From Acanthaster planci (taxonomy: Eukaryota > Echinodermata > Asteroidea > Valvatida > Acanthasteridae), in the NCBI RefSeq assembly GCF_001949145.1, contig NW_019091566.1:100824-164823 (forward strand): DNA of 64,000 nucleotides, written 5' to 3'. A program made the position numbers and the translations under genes. Shown in pieces: positions 61,880 to 64,000 of this stretch; the stretch's first letter is position 1, and each line of letters begins with the position of its first letter. The notes beneath the pieces were generated by a model. That model was not told the origin of the DNA and searched no databases. It saw nothing but the letters and a program-made list of their open reading frames with translations.

Positions 61880-64000
61880 TCTTGGGCTGCTCTGCAGTGC
61901 TACACTATCTTTGGTCATGGCATTGGTTGGTTGTCCCTGCCTTTGTACTGCTTGCTTATTGGCTTCCTTCGAGGTCTTCTTCCAGCCCGTCTCTTCCCCA
62001 GCCCAACAGTCAGAGCGTGTCCGAACTCACCCACAGGTGGAGTGTGCTGCTGGTCCGGTTCACCTACGCTGGTCTGTTCGAGCTTCAGGGCGTTTTTTTC
62101 CAAACAGGGGCAAGTCTACCTATGTCTTTCAAGATAGCATTCTTCAGCAAATGGAGTCGGCTCTGAAAGATGTTGATTTAGCTGCTAGCTCATGCATTTG
62201 CTGCATGTCTTTCCTCCTCCTCCTCCTTACCGTGTTCTTGTTCTGGGCTTGCTAGGAGGGTTCTGATATTCTGATTTGAGTTTGTGTTCATGATCTTTAA
62301 CTGCCTGAACGATTCCTTGCTTACAGGGCATCTCTTCGTGCTACAACTTTCCGTGGGAAATTGCCTATTGTGGCTATGAATATTCTCCACGCGTCAATTA
62401 ATTCTGCCCTCAAAGTCTTCCCCTGTTTGCTGAAGATATTGTTGCGGGTGAGTTTACCTCTCAAAAGTGAGGTCAAGCGGATCAGCAATGCTTGGAAGAT
62501 CTTTTTTTTATCAGCCGACCGACTATTGTCCTCGTGTTTCTCGTCTGGCTCCTTCGAGGCCTCCGCAAAGCTCCACTCCTCTGATGCGTCGTCCTACAGC
62601 GACTCCTTGACATGTTCATCAGCCTTGGAACAGTCACCTCTTCAGCTCCGGCTTCCTCCAGAGTCCAGCGTGGTGTCGCCCGCCGGCCCCTCAGTCTTTT
62701 GGGGGTCGGCATTGATGACTATTGTGCCCCTTCTTCGGTTGTCAATCCTGAACCTGTTGGCAGCCATCTTCTATCTTTCGCAGGGCTCTGGGGGAAATAA
62801 CGTCGGACGGATGGGTCCTTGACACTCTTCTACGTGCTTACCACCTTGAGTTTACGAGTGCCCTTCCATCCAACACGGTTTTTCACCCGATTCAGGTTCA
62901 GTCCAAGTGTGGGGCCTTGGAGTCGTAAATTGCAAACCACTTTCAGAAGCGGGGTATCATTTCAGTTCCGGCACTCCATGCCTGCACCAGTTTCATGTGT
63001 ACATTTTTTCTCACCCCGAAGGACGACTTGGGGAAATGGAAAGCAATTTTCAATCTAAAGCTGCTGCATCAATTCGTCCACCCCAGCAATTCTCGATGGA
63101 GACCCTTCCCACAGTTCTTCGTTCAATCTCCACTCTGGCTTGGGCAGCTTCAGTAGACCTCAAGGATGCCTATTGACGATCGCCGTTTCCTGCGCTTCTC
63201 GTATCAGTGTCTGACCTACGAGTTTCGCGCTCTCCAGTTCATTCTTTCCACTGCTCCAAGAGTGTTCACCAGAGTGGTTCAAGCAGTGGGGCTTATCTTT
63301 GTCACTCTGACATCCTCACCTTTCAGTACCTCGAAGATTGCTTAATCCTGAGTCCAGGTTGTTTCAGCTACCGCAACGATAAGTGCTCTTACAACCAGTC
63401 TTTGGTTTCTAATCAACCATGATACGTCAAGAGCAATTCTGTCGCAGATGCCCTACAGACGCTTACATGGACAATCTGATAAATGTGTTGCCCTGTTTCA
63501 AGTTCATCAACAGATAAATGTTCGCACTTAGCTTTAACTTCTTGGTCTCATGGCCAGTCCTATCGACCTTGTCCCTTGGTGCTGACTCCACATGAGACCT
63601 TTTCAACTCCAACTCCTGTCTCACTTCTGACCGCACACAGATTCTCTGGACCTTCTCGTTCAGGTACCTGCCTTTCTAAGTCACCACCTAACATGGTAGT
63701 CTTCCAAGGCCAATCTCTGCAGTGGCCTTCTTTCTGCCCTTCCAGGTTACAACGTGGTGCTTGCACAGACCAGGCATGGGAATCTTTCTGGTTTAACCGG
63801 AATTCCATTTTTTTCTCTTCAAATGTGTGGTCTTCGAGTTCAGTGTAAAAAATTGAATACAATTTGGGAGGTATGTTGTAAGGGGTGCTCAAAATTTCCA
63901 TAATTCCCAGTGAAATTTGTTCCTTGAAACAATTCAATTGACACGTTGCTTCGGGACAGTATCGCTTTCTCGGGCAGGGTTTGTCCGACAGAGTGAAATA
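61880..64000 (+). mobile_element. DIRS-like retrotransposon, remnant 4, runs off the window
   Basis: A gag-like Ser/Pro-rich region (61910-62820, many frameshifts) precedes an RT domain at about 62830-63360. A third family of DIRS is likely, since the protein differs from remnant 3. After RT the frames are degenerate to the end of the window, and RNase H and recombinase would follow outside. Its left terminal repeat is not recognised. Confidence 0.75.
62830..63360 (+). pseudogene. DIRS reverse transcriptase
   Basis: Across three frames: HLEFTSALPSN and VQSKCGALES, FQKRGIISVPALHACTSF, FFLTPKDDLGKWKAIFNLKL then HQFVHP, SISTLAWAASVDLKDAY (RT box A Asp), RRFLRFSYQCLTYEFRAL, LSTAPRVFTRVVQAVG and a C-box reading YLEDCLILSPG where YLDDWLILSPG is usual. 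The order is that of DIRS RT and matches remnant 3 box by box. At least four frameshifts and the D to E change make it inactive. Confidence 0.9.

Noticed and set aside
1-64000. tRNA, rRNA or other structured RNA genes
   Set aside because: No cloverleaf with A/B box signals and no rRNA-like stretch was seen by eye; a covariance-model scan would be needed to exclude small ncRNAs.

Overview
The window is animal nuclear DNA: AT-rich, mostly intronic, with kilobase-scale introns, GT-AG splice sites and a very high load of broken transposable elements. Nothing looks prokaryotic. DIRS, mariner, piggyBac, hAT and CR1/Rex-like elements, a one-to-one vertebrate-like PDE8 exon structure, and a frequent dispersed ACATGTACATGT-type palindrome together suggest a marine invertebrate, most likely a deuterostome (echinoderm, hemichordate or cephalochordate). 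That placement is inference.

The one host gene I am sure of is a PDE8-type high-affinity cAMP phosphodiesterase on the + strand. Nine exons (1,188 coding bases, 396 codons) lie between 14361 and 48128. They run from the PAS domain through the conserved linker into the first half of the catalytic HD domain. All eight intron junctions are GT-AG and phase-consistent. The N-terminal exons before the PAS domain and the exons carrying the rest of the catalytic domain are not recognisable here, so the gene is cut at both ends of what I can read.

Layout. 0.7-2.5 kb: non-LTR retrotransposon remnant. 2.7-4.7 kb: mariner-like transposon with a broken transposase. 5.0-9.7 kb: DIRS remnant with a pogo-like MITE inside it. 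10.4-13.4 kb: second DIRS copy lacking its reverse transcriptase. 14.4 kb: PDE8 PAS exon. 16.8-18.2 kb: exons of an unnamed Cys-rich gene family. 20.4-21.5 kb: nested hAT-like MITEs. 22.5-23.2 kb: Rex/CR1-like reverse transcriptase remnant. 23.6-24.9 kb: three PDE8 exons. 28.7-29.3 kb: TTAA element. 32.7-35.5 kb: third DIRS copy with RT, RNase H and tyrosine recombinase pieces. 35.7-36.3 kb: two PDE8 exons, followed by two MITEs. 38.8-42.6 kb: piggyBac element, interrupted by an assembly gap. 44-45.3 kb: DIRS-like 3' end. 46.8-48.1 kb: three PDE8 exons with the catalytic HNxxH and HDxxH motifs. 48.5-50 kb: a DIRS-like terminal repeat and unassigned sequence. 52.4-53.2 kb: GTAC-rich hAT-like element. 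53.2-54.9 kb: minus-strand low-complexity/coiled-coil coding region with an assembly gap. 55.8-56.4 kb: second locus of the unnamed Cys-rich family. 56.4-58.9 kb: mariner-family MITE with another transposon nested in it. 60.1 kb: 23-bp minisatellite. 61.1-64 kb: Ty3/gypsy RT fragment and a fourth DIRS copy running off the end.

The genes do not form a functional cluster. The window is one signalling gene whose introns and flanks serve as insertion sites for many transposon families. The most novel items are the spliced Cys-rich family seen at two loci, the repeated C-terminal tail of the piggyBac transposase, and a nested hAT insertion whose target site can be read from a paralogous empty copy in the same window.
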